From contig NZ_JAQIJT010000002.1 of assembly GCF_036946125.1 (NCBI RefSeq), positions 918,501-982,500 of the forward strand: a stretch of 64,000 nucleotides of DNA, written 5' to 3'. The stretch is from Sphingomonas adhaesiva. Lineage in GTDB: Bacteria > Pseudomonadota > Alphaproteobacteria > Sphingomonadales > Sphingomonadaceae. A program made the position numbers and the translations under genes. Shown piece by piece: positions 25,331-34,014 of this stretch; the first letter of the stretch is position 1; each line of letters begins with the position of its first letter. Under the pieces are notes generated by a model. The model had not been told where the DNA came from and searched no databases. It saw only the letters and a program-made list of their open reading frames with translations.

Positions 25331-27667
25331 TCAGAAGCCGCGGCGCAGCGTCACGAACCACTGGCGCGGGGCGCCGGCGAGCAGCGTCTGGTTGTCGCCG
25401 CTCGCCGTGTAGCCGTTGGTGCCGATGGTGGAGATGTACTTCTTGTCGGTCAGGTTGGTCACGCTGCCCTCGATCGCGAAGCCGCGGAAGAAGCCGAAGC
25501 CGTCGCCGAAGCGGAAACCGATGCTGGCGTCGACCAGCACGCGGCCGGCGACCGACTGGTCGTTGAGGTAGGTGAAGTAGCGCTTCGACATATAGTCCGC
25601 GCCGACGCGGCCGAAGACGCGGCTGTCGTCATAGACCAGCTCGCCCTTCGCCATGTGCTCGGGCGTGTCGACCACGGTGCGGCCGCGGGTGGCGGTCAGG
25701 ACGGCGCCGGCGGCGTTGACGACGTTGTCGCGGTAGGTCGCCTTGTTATAGGAATAGCTGGCGAAGGCGGTCAGCGGTCCCATGATGCGGTAGAAGGCCG
25801 AGAGTTCGCCACCATAGCTCTCCACGTCGCCGGCGTTGTTGAGCGTGGGCGGGTTGCCCTGGATGCCCGAGCCGTTGGCGAAGACGAGCAGCCGGTCGGA
25901 GAAGTCGATGTAATAGCCGACCGCCGACAGCTGCAGCCCGCCGCTGCGGATGCGGACACCGCCCTCGACCGTCTTCGACGTCTCGGGGCGCAGCGTCGAG
26001 CGGATCGCGTCGAACCCGACCTGCGTGATCGCGAACGGACCCGAGGTGGCGGACGACACGAAGGCGCGCATGTTCTCCGAATAGCTGGCGAACAGCTCCG
26101 CGCCGCCGGCCAGGTCGTATACCGCGCCGACCTGCGGCAGGAACCAGTCGCGCGCGCGGATCCGGCCCGACACCAGCGCGCCCGTGAGCAGGGTGGCGGT
26201 ATTGTCCACCTGCATCCCCTTCCACCCGCCGGTGAGCGTCAGCTGGCCGAGCTTCAGCGTGTCGGCGACGTGATACTGGACGGTATCGGTGTCGTAATTG
26301 CCGTTCCACTGCGTCGCGAACGGGTTCGACTGGAAGTCGCGCGCGTTGCGGTTCGGCGTCGCGGCACTGGTCATGCCGTAGAAGCGGCGCGCCTGGAGGA
26401 AGGTGTTCGTCTCCAGCCACGCACCGACCTCGAGCCGGTTGGGGCCGGTCTCCAGCGCGACCGAGGTCGTGTTGCCGGCGCGGCGGATGCGATATTCGGT
26501 GGTGCGGAACGACAGCGGCGACGCGGCGGCCAGCGGCTGGCCGTTGGCATCGGGGGCGCCCGCGGGGGTGGGGACATAGGGCGTGATCCACGAACCCTGG
26601 CCCTTGTTGCGGTGGATGTAGCTGGTCGACACCACCGACAGCATGTCGTTCAACCACGCGTCGACGGTGAACCCGCCGAGCCAGTCCTGCCGCACGCCGG
26701 CGGCGTCGTAATAGACGTCGTCGACGGTGCCGATCCCGGTCGGCAGCGCGGTGCCCGACTGGTACGCCTGCCCGATGCGGAGCGCGAGCGGGTAGTCGTT
26801 GCTGATATTGTCGTTGTTCAGCCCGCGACGACGGATGATGTCGTAGCTGAGGTCCTGATAGTCGTTCTCGCGCCGGTCGGAGAAGTTCACGAAGGCGGTG
26901 ATCGCCCCGCGCCCGCCCAGATCCTTCATCAGCTTGCCATTGGCCTGATGCTGGATCTGCTTGCCGAATCCCTTCCACTTGTCGGTCTTCAGGAAGCCGT
27001 AGCTGAGATAGCCCTTGAGGCCATCGGCGATGTCGCCGCTGTCGGCGCGGACGAAGGCGCGGTACGTCTCGTCGCTGCCATAGGTGCCGCTGGCGACCAA
27101 GTCGGCGACGTCGGACGGCTTGCGGCTGACGAACTGGAGCGTGCCGCCCAGGTTGCTGGTGGAGGCGGTGCCGAGCGCGCCGGCGCCCTGCGCCACGGTG
27201 GTGCTGGCGATATTCTCCGAGATGATCGCGCGGCTGATGTGCAGGCCGTTGACGTTGCCGTAGCTCATGTCGCCCAGCGGCACGCCGTCGAGCGTGAAGC
27301 CGAGCTGGTTCTGGTTGAAGCCGCGCAGCGAGATGCGGGTCGACCATTCGTAGGCGCCGAAGGCGTCGGCCGACTGGAAGTTGACGCCCGGCAGCTTCGA
27401 TACCGCCTTGAGCGGCGAGGTGCCGGGCGTGAGGCGCTCCAGATCCGCGGCGGTGACGGTCTGCACCTGACGCGCCTGGCCGAAGCCGAGCACGACGATG
27501 TCGCTGCCGTCCTCGGGGATCGGCTGGTCTGGCGCGGTACGGTCGATGTCGGCGGCGGTGGCGGGTGCGGGCGCGTCCTGCGCGAGCGCGGGCTGGGCGG
27601 CGGCGGCGAGCAGCATGGCGGCAAGCGATGAGGCGGCACCGGCGAGCAGCGTGAACTTCGACGTCAT
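25331..27667 (-). CDS. TonB-dependent outer-membrane receptor
   Basis: A 778-residue outer-membrane barrel for energised uptake of siderophores, cobalamin or glycans. The signal peptide is MTSKFTLLAGAASSLAAMLL with cleavage after PALAQ. A short segment containing DIVVLGFGQ may be the TonB box region. The plug includes LRGFNQNQLGFTLDGVPLGD, and the barrel ends LRRGF with terminal Phe, as expected for barrel insertion. The ligand cannot be predicted: no uptake genes are adjacent. The start ATG 27667 follows GGGGGA. Confidence 0.93.
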   Translation of the reverse strand: MTSKFTLLAGAASSLAAMLLAAAAQPALAQDAPAPATAADIDRTAPDQPIPEDGSDIVVLGFGQARQVQTVTAADLERLTPGTSPLKAVSKLPGVNFQSADAFGAYEWSTRISLRGFNQNQLGFTLDGVPLGDMSYGNVNGLHISRAIISENIASTTVAQGAGALGTASTSNLGGTLQFVSRKPSDVADLVASGTYGSDETYRAFVRADSGDIADGLKGYLSYGFLKTDKWKGFGKQIQHQANGKLMKDLGGRGAITAFVNFSDRRENDYQDLSYDIIRRRGLNNDNISNDYPLALRIGQAYQSGTALPTGIGTVDDVYYDAAGVRQDWLGGFTVDAWLNDMLSVVSTSYIHRNKGQGSWITPYVPTPAGAPDANGQPLAAASPLSFRTTEYRIRRAGNTTSVALETGPNRLEVGAWLETNTFLQARRFYGMTSAATPNRNARDFQSNPFATQWNGNYDTDTVQYHVADTLKLGQLTLTGGWKGMQVDNTATLLTGALVSGRIRARDWFLPQVGAVYDLAGGAELFASYSENMRAFVSSATSGPFAITQVGFDAIRSTLRPETSKTVEGGVRIRSGGLQLSAVGYYIDFSDRLLVFANGSGIQGNPPTLNNAGDVESYGGELSAFYRIMGPLTAFASYSYNKATYRDNVVNAAGAVLTATRGRTVVDTPEHMAKGELVYDDSRVFGRVGADYMSKRYFTYLNDQSVAGRVLVDASIGFRFGDGFGFFRGFAIEGSVTNLTDKKYISTIGTNGYTASGDNQTLLAGAPRQWFVTLRRGF

Positions 27668-27779
27668 GATGGTTGATCCCCCTGTGTCGGGGGCGCCCTG
27701 CCGCACGGTCGGGACAGCGCGATGACGCTTTGGTTGCGGATCGGCGACATGGGTGTCGCGGAATTGTCACGGGGCGATC

Positions 27780-27938
27780 CGTTACCCCGGAGCCCGACCC
27801 GGGGTCCCGCTGCTCGATCGTGGTGCGTAGCAAGCGGGACCCCACCTCAAGGCGGACATTTGCAAAATGGATGCAACAGCGCCGCGTACCGGCCGTGCAG
27901 ACTTTCGCGAAGGTCCCGCTCAGGGCCGGGGTGACGGA
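27780..27938. repeat. Family B intergenic repeat block
   Basis: Inverted arms are GTTACCCCGGAGCCCGACCC at the left and CAGGGCCGGGGTGACGG at the right, with inner arms GGGGTCCCGCTGC and GCAAGCGGGACCCC. TTTGCAAAATGGATGCAACA is a variant of the motif at 5873 and 19455. No gene is seen between the ctrA terminator and the start of the TonB receptor gene. Confidence 0.75.
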
Positions 27939-27953
27939 CGGTGCGACGCAACG

Positions 27954-27985
27954 AAAAGGCCGCGGCGCCCCCCGGTGCCGCGGCC
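27954..27985 (-). terminator. Intrinsic terminator of ctrA
   Basis: On the minus strand GGCCGCGGC (27985-27977) pairs with GCCGCGGCC (27966-27958), a perfect 9-bp stem with a 10-nt loop, followed by TTTT. It begins 31 nt after the ctrA stop. Confidence 0.85.
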
Positions 27986-28015
27986 TCCTGCGCCGATACG
28001 GGATCGGCAAACTGG

Positions 28016-28711
28016 TCAGGCGACCGCGACGGCCTCCTCGGGCTCGCGCAGGACATAGCCGCGGCCCCACACCGTCTCGATATAATTCTCGCCGTCGCAC
28101 GCCATGCTCAGCTTCTTGCGCAGCTTGCAGATGAAGACGTCGATGATCTTGAGTTCGGGCTCGTCCATCCCGCCGTACAGGTGGTTGAGGAACATTTCCT
28201 TCGTCAGCGTGGTGCCCTTGCGGAGCGAGAGCAGCTCCAGCATCGCATATTCCTTGCCGGTCAGGTGGACGCGTGCGCTGTCGACCTCGACCGTCTTGGC
28301 ATCCAGATTGACCGACAGCTTGCCGGTGCGGATGACCGACTGCGAATGCCCCTTCGACCGGCGGACCACGGCGTGGATGCGCGCGACCAGCTCGTCGCGG
28401 TGGAACGGCTTGGTCACGTAATCGTCGGCGCCGAAGCCGAAGCTGCGCACCTTCGAATCCATCTCGTTGATGCCCGACAGGATCAGCACGGGGGTCTGCA
28501 CGCGGGCGACGCGCAGCTTCTTCAGCACGTCGTAGCCGTGCATGTCCGGCAGGTTGAGGTCGAGCAGGATGATGTCGTAATCGTACAACTTGCCCAGATC
28601 GAGGCCTTCCTCGCCCAGGTCGGTCGAATAGACGTTGAAACCCTCGGTCGAGAGCATGAGTTCGATGGCCTTGGCCGTCGTCGGCTCGTCCTCGATCAGC
28701 AGCACGCGCAT
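28016..28711 (-). CDS. ctrA: Cell-cycle response regulator CtrA
   Basis: OmpR-type master regulator of the alphaproteobacterial cell cycle, phosphorylated through CckA-ChpT. The 231-residue protein has the length of the Caulobacter protein, with acidic pocket residues in IEDE, phospho-acceptor Asp51 (ILLDLNLPDM), switch Lys in TKPFHRDE, and a DNA-binding domain carrying KEMFLNHLYGGMDEPELKII. The C terminus ends AVAVA, not the AA of the Caulobacter ClpXP degron. ATG 28711 follows AGGGGA. A CtrA box and a GANTC site lie upstream. Confidence 0.98.
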   Translation of the reverse strand: MRVLLIEDEPTTAKAIELMLSTEGFNVYSTDLGEEGLDLGKLYDYDIILLDLNLPDMHGYDVLKKLRVARVQTPVLILSGINEMDSKVRSFGFGADDYVTKPFHRDELVARIHAVVRRSKGHSQSVIRTGKLSVNLDAKTVEVDSARVHLTGKEYAMLELLSLRKGTTLTKEMFLNHLYGGMDEPELKIIDVFICKLRKKLSMACDGENYIETVWGRGYVLREPEEAVAVA

Positions 28712-28763
28712 GGCCGGTCGTCCCCTGGTTCGCGAATGAGGCGGCCCCGCCGCCCAATCACCC

Positions 28764-28768
28764 GATTC
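28764..28768. promoter_or_regulatory. GANTC (CcrM) site upstream of ctrA
   Basis: GATTC lies 53 nt before the ctrA ATG, between it and the CtrA box. In Caulobacter, methylation of a GANTC site in the ctrA P1 promoter couples expression to replication. The site is only five bases, so chance is possible; position is the argument. Confidence 0.4.
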
Positions 28769-28798
28769 ATTTACCAAACTGCATCTGAACGCAAAAGG

Positions 28799-28813
28799 TT
28801 AATTCGCGATTAA
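28799..28813. promoter_or_regulatory. CtrA box upstream of ctrA
   Basis: TTAATTCGCGATTAA is a perfect TTAA-N7-TTAA, the full CtrA consensus. It lies 88 nt upstream of the ctrA ATG and overlaps the stop codon of the upstream AI-2E-family gene. It supports direct autoregulation of ctrA. Confidence 0.75.
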
Positions 28814-29931
28814 TCGAGCGTCGGGATGTCGTCGCCATCGACCGGCGCGCCCACGCTCTCCCTGGGTGTCCCCTTCGAGGTGAACAGCGTGCGTTCGCGC
28901 GAACGCGGTATGTCCTCGCCCAGCACCTCGCGCAAGTAGAGGCTGCGCACCAGCGTGAAGCCGACGACCAGGATGCCGCCCGAAAAGAAGATGCCGAACA
29001 GCCCGAAGACCGCGCCGGTGCCGATGATCGCGAACAGGCTGAGCGCCGGCGGAATGGCGATGACGCGGCCGGTGACGACGGGGGTGACGAAATTCGTCTG
29101 GACGATCCGCACGATCGCGAAGACCGCGAGCGCCCAGAGCAGGGTCTGCGTGCCGTCGGTCGCGGCGAGGCCGAGCGCGGGGAGCATCGCGGCGACGGGG
29201 CCGACATAGGGGATGAACTCGCTCAGGCCCGTCAGCAGCCCCAGCAGCGCGGCGGAGGGGACCCCCGCGATCCACAGGCCGATGCCGACCATCGTCCCCA
29301 TCGCGGTCATCTGGATCAGCTGCGCGCGCAGCCACAGCAGCAGCGTCGAGGCCACGTCGCCGAGCGCATCCTCCACCGCGGCGCGCTTCGACGGGGGGAT
29401 CATCAGCAGGAACCCGCGCTCGTAGATCTTCGGGTCGACCGCGAAGAAGATCGCGCCGAAGAGGACGAGGAAGGTGTTGAGCAGCAGCTCGCCCGCGCCG
29501 CGCGCGATCTCCCCGATGTCCTGCGCGACGCGGCTGCCGGCGAAGGCGGCCTGCACCGCATCGGCGACCTTCGCGCCGACCGGGCTCTGCGACATGTAGC
29601 CGTCGAGCTGCTGAAGCAGGCCGGGCAGCGCGATGACCAGCGTGTTCACCTGCGAGCGGAACTCGACCCCGAAGAGCCAGAAGAGCAGGCCGAGGAAGGC
29701 GAAGAGGCTGACGATCGCGGCCCCCATCGCGCGTTTCTCGCCCAGTCGCAGCCTGGTCGCGTAGATGTCCGCGACGGCGTGGATGACGATCGCGATCAGG
29801 ATCGAGCCGAAGGCGAGGATCAGCAGGTGGCGCGCGAAATAGAGTGCGGCGACGATCGTGACGATCAGGACGATCCACAAAACGCGCCGCACGAAGCGCG
29901 CATCCGCCTCGTCAGGGGTCAGCCGGTTCAT
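28810..29931 (-). CDS. AI-2E/PerM-family membrane transporter
   Basis: A 373-residue inner-membrane protein with about seven to eight hydrophobic segments, including IVLIVTIVAALYFARHLLIL near the N terminus and the family core GLLTGLSEFIPYVGPVAAML. The C-terminal tail of about 40 residues is polar. Members have been linked to autoinducer-2 export or Na+/H+ exchange; the substrate here is unknown. It lies directly upstream of ctrA on the same strand, with the CtrA box at its 3' end. Confidence 0.87.
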   Translation of the reverse strand: MNRLTPDEADARFVRRVLWIVLIVTIVAALYFARHLLILAFGSILIAIVIHAVADIYATRLRLGEKRAMGAAIVSLFAFLGLLFWLFGVEFRSQVNTLVIALPGLLQQLDGYMSQSPVGAKVADAVQAAFAGSRVAQDIGEIARGAGELLLNTFLVLFGAIFFAVDPKIYERGFLLMIPPSKRAAVEDALGDVASTLLLWLRAQLIQMTAMGTMVGIGLWIAGVPSAALLGLLTGLSEFIPYVGPVAAMLPALGLAATDGTQTLLWALAVFAIVRIVQTNFVTPVVTGRVIAIPPALSLFAIIGTGAVFGLFGIFFSGGILVVGFTLVRSLYLREVLGEDIPRSRERTLFTSKGTPRESVGAPVDGDDIPTLD

Positions 29932-30000
29932 GCGCGCGGTGCGAGGGCGGAATGTTTCACATCGGCAACAACGCGCGGGAGGGAAAAGGTTGCGTCGTCT

Positions 30001-30028
30001 CCGTGCTCCTGCGTGCGCGGGGACACGG
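30001..30028 (-). terminator. Hairpin after glpR, family A fragment
   Basis: CCGTGCTCC (30001-30009) and CACGG (30024-30028) with intervening GC bases form an imperfect stem three bases beyond the glpR stop. The CGTGCTCCTGCGTGCGC core matches family A repeats. There is no T run, so termination is uncertain. Confidence 0.4.
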
Positions 30029-30030
30029 GG

Positions 30031-30798
30031 TCATTCCCCCGTTTCGATCAGGGTCACGCCGTGATCGTCGCACAACTGCCGCAGGCCGGGGTCGACGAGG
30101 CGGTCGGTCACCAGCCAGTCGACCATGTCGAGCCGCCCGATCCGGACCGGGGCGGCGCGGCCGATCTTGCCGGCGTCGGCGACCAGGATGACGCGGCGCG
30201 CGTTCTTCACGATGGTCTGCGTCACCTGCACCTCGTCGACCGAGAAATCGAGCAGGCTGCCGTCGTCGGGATCGATCGCGGAGGCGCCGATGATGGCGAG
30301 GTCGACCTTGAACGTCGCGATGAACTGCATCGCCAGCGCACCGACGACCGCGCGGTCGCCGCGGCGGACCTGACCGCCTACCACGACGACGTCGATGTCG
30401 GGGCGCCCGTCGAGCTGGTCGACGACGTTGAGGTTGTTCGAAATGACCATCAGGTCGCGGTGCCGGACGAGGTGCGCGGCGACGGCCTCCGTCGTGGTGC
30501 CGATGTTGACGAAGAGCGACGCGCCGTTGGGGACGAGCGCCGCCGCCGCCGCGCCGATCGCGGCCTTCGCCCCCGTCGCGACGGTTCGGCGCGCGGCATA
30601 GTCGATGTTGTCGATCCCGGAGGTGACGACCGCGCCGCCGTGGACGCGCGACAGCATCGCGCGGCGGGCGAGCTCGTTCAGGTCCTTGCGTATCGTCTGC
30701 GGCGTCACCGACAGGCGGCGGGCGAGGTCGTCGACCTCGACGCTGCCCGCGGCGCGCGCCCATTCCAGGATTTGGCGGTGGCGGTCGGTGTCGCTCAT
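30031..30798 (-). CDS. glpR: DeoR-family repressor of glycerol-3-phosphate metabolism
   Basis: A 255-residue repressor with an N-terminal winged helix (VDDLARRLSVTPQTIRKDLN) and the DeoR sugar-phosphate sensor domain (NIGTTTEAVAAHL, VVVGGQVRRGDRAVVG, ADAGKIG). Its ATG overlaps the TGA of glpD by 4 nt (30795-30798), so it is translated with glpD. It probably binds the inverted repeat in the glpD-glpK intergenic region and is released by glycerol 3-phosphate. Assignment as GlpR rests on context. Confidence 0.9.
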   Translation of the reverse strand: MSDTDRHRQILEWARAAGSVEVDDLARRLSVTPQTIRKDLNELARRAMLSRVHGGAVVTSGIDNIDYAARRTVATGAKAAIGAAAAALVPNGASLFVNIGTTTEAVAAHLVRHRDLMVISNNLNVVDQLDGRPDIDVVVVGGQVRRGDRAVVGALAMQFIATFKVDLAIIGASAIDPDDGSLLDFSVDEVQVTQTIVKNARRVILVADAGKIGRAAPVRIGRLDMVDWLVTDRLVDPGLRQLCDDHGVTLIETGE

Positions 30799-32294
30799 GC
30801 CGCCAGGTAGCGCGCGATCGCCTCGGCTGCGCCCGCCGGGACGTGGAGACCGAGCTTGCTGCGGCGATAGAGGATGTCCTCCGCGTCGCGCGCCCATTCG
30901 TTGGCGGCGAGCCAGTCGACCTCGCGCGCGTGCAGCCCGGCGCCGAAATCCTCGCCGAGATCGGCCGGGGTGCGGGCGTCGCGCAGGATGTCGGGGGTCG
31001 TCGTGCCATAGGCGCGGGCGAGGCGACGGAGCAGCGCCGCCGGCATCTGCGGATAGCGGGCGGCCAGCGTGGCGAGGTAGCCGGCGAAATCCATGTCGGG
31101 CATGTCGCCGCCCGGCAGCGTCGCGCCCGCGGTCCATGCCGGGCCCGCGGCGGGAAAGAAGGGGGCGAGCTCCTGCATCGCATGCTCGGCGAGCTTGCGA
31201 TAGGTCGTGATCTTGCCGCCGAAGATGCTGAGCATCGGCGCGTTCTCGTTCGCGCCCTGCGGCCCCTGGTCGAGGTCGAGGACATAGTCGCGCGTGACCG
31301 CGGACGCATTCGCGGCCTTGTCGTCGTAGAGCGGGCGGATGCCGGCATACGTCCATTTGATGTCTGCCTGGGTGGGCGCGCGATCGAAGTAGCGCGCGAC
31401 CGTCTCCAGCAGATAATCGGTTTCGTGCCGGGAAATCCGCGCCTTGGCCGGAGCACCCTCCCATGCCTCGTCGGTGGTGCCGACCAGCGTGAAGTCGCCC
31501 TCGTAGGGGATGGCGAAGACGATGCGGCGGTCGGGGTTCTGGAGCATGAAGGCGTGGTCGCCCTCGTACAATCGCGGCACGACGATATGGCTGCCCTTCA
31601 CCAGCCGGACGCCGCGGTCGTCGCGCGCGTGGGGCACGCGGCCGAGCACGTCGGCGACCCACGGGCCGGCGGCGTTGACGAGCGCGCGGGCGGTCACGGT
31701 ACGCTCGCCATCGGCATCGGCGATCGTCGCGGCCCAACCGCCGTCGGCGCGTCGCGCGTCGACCAGCCGGGTGCGGGTCAGGATCCGCGCGCCGCGGTCC
31801 GCGGCATCGCGCGCGTTGAGAACGACGAGGCGGCTGTCCTCCACCCAGCAGTCCGAATAGACGAAAGCGCGGCCGTCGTCCTTCAGCCCATGCCCGCGCT
31901 CATCGCGGCCGAGGCGGATCGTCTCGGTCGCGGGCAGCTTTTCGCGGCCGCCGAGATGGTCGTACAGGAACAGGCCGGTGCGGACCATCCAGGCGGGGCG
32001 GGGCGAGTTGGTCTGCGGCAGGACGAAGCGCAGCGGCCAGATGATATGCGGTGCCATCCCCCACAGCCGCTCGCGCTCGATCAGCGCCTCGCGCACCAGC
32101 CGCACCTCGCCATATTCGAGATAGCGCAGGCCGCCGTGGATCAGCTTCGTCGATGCTGACGAAGTATGCGCGGCGAGGTCGTCCTTCTCCACCAGCATGA
32201 CCGACAGGCCGCGGCCGACCGCGTCGCGCGCGATCCCCGCGCCGTTGATCCCGCCGCCGACGATCAGCAGGTCCGTATCGAATTGCGTGCTCAT
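30795..32294 (-). CDS. glpD: Aerobic glycerol-3-phosphate dehydrogenase
   Basis: FAD enzyme at the inner membrane that oxidises glycerol 3-phosphate to dihydroxyacetone phosphate and feeds quinones. The 499-residue product has the dinucleotide motif LLIVGGGINGAGIARD near its N terminus, then TSSASTKLIHGGLRYLE, and GGKITTYRKLAEHA in the C-terminal half. The start ATG 32294 (MSTQFDTD) has no Shine-Dalgarno sequence, and the predicted transcription start falls on or next to it, so the mRNA may be leaderless. It is in an operon with glpR. Confidence 0.96.
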   Translation of the reverse strand: MSTQFDTDLLIVGGGINGAGIARDAVGRGLSVMLVEKDDLAAHTSSASTKLIHGGLRYLEYGEVRLVREALIERERLWGMAPHIIWPLRFVLPQTNSPRPAWMVRTGLFLYDHLGGREKLPATETIRLGRDERGHGLKDDGRAFVYSDCWVEDSRLVVLNARDAADRGARILTRTRLVDARRADGGWAATIADADGERTVTARALVNAAGPWVADVLGRVPHARDDRGVRLVKGSHIVVPRLYEGDHAFMLQNPDRRIVFAIPYEGDFTLVGTTDEAWEGAPAKARISRHETDYLLETVARYFDRAPTQADIKWTYAGIRPLYDDKAANASAVTRDYVLDLDQGPQGANENAPMLSIFGGKITTYRKLAEHAMQELAPFFPAAGPAWTAGATLPGGDMPDMDFAGYLATLAARYPQMPAALLRRLARAYGTTTPDILRDARTPADLGEDFGAGLHAREVDWLAANEWARDAEDILYRRSKLGLHVPAGAAEAIARYLAA

Positions 32295-32301
32295 GAAAAC
32301 G

Positions 32302-32330
32302 AATATGGGCGCTTTCGAACGAACTTTCAA
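32302..32330 (-). promoter_or_regulatory. Predicted glpD promoter
   Basis: On the minus strand TTGAAA (32330-32325), 17-nt spacer, CATATT (32307-32302). The expected start is near 32295, at the glpD ATG. The spacer contains one arm of the putative GlpR operator. Confidence 0.5.
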
Positions 32331-32353
32331 ACGAAACTGTTGACGTTCGTTCG
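32316..32353. promoter_or_regulatory. Putative GlpR operator between glpD and glpK
   Basis: CGAACGAAC (32316-32324) is an exact inverted repeat of GTTCGTTCG (32345-32353), with a 20-nt spacer containing another AACGAAA. TTCG/CGAA half-sites are typical of GlpR and other DeoR regulators. The left arm lies in the glpD promoter, and the right arm touches a TTGACG (32340-32345) that could be the glpK -35. Confidence 0.55.
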
Positions 32354-32393
32354 TGCGCTCGCGACAAGCGGCGGCGAACGAAGGAGAGCGCGC

Positions 32394-33884
32394 GTGGCCA
32401 AGACCCATATCCTGGCGATCGATCAGGGAACGACCTCGACCCGCGCGATCGTCTTCGACTGCGACGCGCGCCCGGTGGCGACCGCGCAGACCGAATTCGC
32501 GCAACATTATCCCGAGGGCGGGTGGGTCGAGCACGACCCGGAGGACATCTGGCGCGACACGCTGGACGTCGCGCGCCAGGCGATCGCGGAGAGCGGGGTC
32601 GGCGCGGCGGGGATCGCCGGGATCGGCATCACCAACCAGCGCGAGACGGTGGTGGTATGGGACCGCGCCACCGGGGAGCCCATCCACCGCGCGATCGTGT
32701 GGCAGGACCGCCGCACCGCCAGGCGCTGCGCCGAGCTGAAGGCCGAGGGGCACGAGGCGATGGTGCGCGCGAAGACCGGGCTGCTGATCGACCCCTATTT
32801 CTCCGCGACGAAGCTGGCGTGGATCCTGGACCATGTGGACGGCGCGCGCGCGCGGGCGGAGGCGGGCGACCTGGCGTTCGGGACGATCGACTGCTTCCTG
32901 CTGTGGCGGCTGACCGGGGGCGCGGTGCATGCGACCGACGTGACCAATGCCGGACGTACGCTGCTGTACGACATCCGGGCGCAGCGATGGGACGAGGAAC
33001 TGTGTTCGTTGTTTGCGGTGCCGATGGCGATGTTGCCGTCGGTGGAAGACAATGCGCACCTGTACGGCGAGACGGCGGACGGCCTGTTCGACGCCGCGAT
33101 CCCGATCGCGGGGATGGCGGGGGACCAGCAGGCGGCGCTGTTCGGGCAGGCGTGCTTCGCGCGCGGGATGGCCAAGTCGACCTATGGCACCGGCTGCTTC
33201 CTGCTGCTCAACACCGGGGACGAGGCGATCGAGTCGGAGCACCGGCTGCTGACGACCCCCGCGTACCGGCTGAACGGCCGGATGACCTATGCGCTGGAAG
33301 GATCGATCTTCGTCGCGGGCGCGGCGATCAAGTGGCTGCGCGACGGGATCGGGGTCATCACCCATGCCCGCGAGACCAACGACATGGCGACGACGGTGCC
33401 CGACAGCCACGGCGTCTATATGGTGCCGGCGTTCGTCGGGCTGGGCGCGCCGCACTGGGACCCGGACGCGCGCGGCGCGATCTTCGGGCTGACGCTGGGG
33501 GCGACGCAGGCGCATCTGGCGCGCGCGGCGCTGGAGGCGGTCGGCTACCAGACCAAGGACCTGACCGACGCGATGATCGCGGACGGCGGCGCGGCGCCGG
33601 CGATGATCCGCGTCGATGGCGGCATGGCGGCAAACGACTGGTTGTGCCAGTTCCTGGCCGACCTGCTCGACACCGCGGTGGAGCGCCCGCTGCATCTGGA
33701 GACGACCGCGCTGGGGGCGGCATTCCATGCCGGGCTGGCGACGGGGGTGTGGAAGGACCTGGACGCGCTGAGCGAGACATGGACGCGGGAGGATTGCTTC
33801 GAGCCGCGGATGGAGGCGGCGCAGCGCGATACATTGGTGGCGGGATGGCATGCTGCGGTCGCGAAGACGCTGACGGGGGCGTAG
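32394..33884 (+). CDS. glpK: Glycerol kinase
   Basis: FGGY-family kinase that phosphorylates glycerol to glycerol 3-phosphate. The 496 residues include AIDQGTTSTRAIVFD at the N terminus, PYFSATKLAWILD, GMAGDQQAALFGQ and the signature YMVPAFVGLGAPHWD. The start is a GTG at 32394 behind AAGGAGAG; the open frame upstream reads into the operator. Divergent from glpD. No glpF facilitator is adjacent. Confidence 0.97.
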   Translation: MAKTHILAIDQGTTSTRAIVFDCDARPVATAQTEFAQHYPEGGWVEHDPEDIWRDTLDVARQAIAESGVGAAGIAGIGITNQRETVVVWDRATGEPIHRAIVWQDRRTARRCAELKAEGHEAMVRAKTGLLIDPYFSATKLAWILDHVDGARARAEAGDLAFGTIDCFLLWRLTGGAVHATDVTNAGRTLLYDIRAQRWDEELCSLFAVPMAMLPSVEDNAHLYGETADGLFDAAIPIAGMAGDQQAALFGQACFARGMAKSTYGTGCFLLLNTGDEAIESEHRLLTTPAYRLNGRMTYALEGSIFVAGAAIKWLRDGIGVITHARETNDMATTVPDSHGVYMVPAFVGLGAPHWDPDARGAIFGLTLGATQAHLARAALEAVGYQTKDLTDAMIADGGAAPAMIRVDGGMAANDWLCQFLADLLDTAVERPLHLETTALGAAFHAGLATGVWKDLDALSETWTREDCFEPRMEAAQRDTLVAGWHAAVAKTLTGA

Positions 33885-33897
33885 GGGTACACCCTCT

Positions 33898-33970
33898 TCG
33901 TTCGGCCTGAGCGACGTCGAAGGCTAAGGGCGGCGGCGGCTGTGCTTCGACTTCGCTCGGCACGAGCGGC
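33898..33970. repeat. Palindromic intergenic repeat, family C, diverged copy 3
   Basis: TCGTTCGGCCTGAGCGACGT with GTCGAAG and, on the other side, CTTCGACTTCGCTCGGCACG form inverted arms just after the glpK stop. It shares the CGAGC/GACGTCGA elements of the copies at 2264 and 13021. It probably ends the glpK transcript. Confidence 0.6.
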
Positions 33971-34014
33971 CAACCCGGGCGGAGCCTTGGGGCGTCCGGG
34001 CGACGACGACCGCC

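Noticed and set aside
32295..33851. Extension of the glpD open frame far upstream on the minus strand
   Set aside because: It covers glpK in antisense. GlpD homology begins at MSTQFDTDLLIVGGG (32294).
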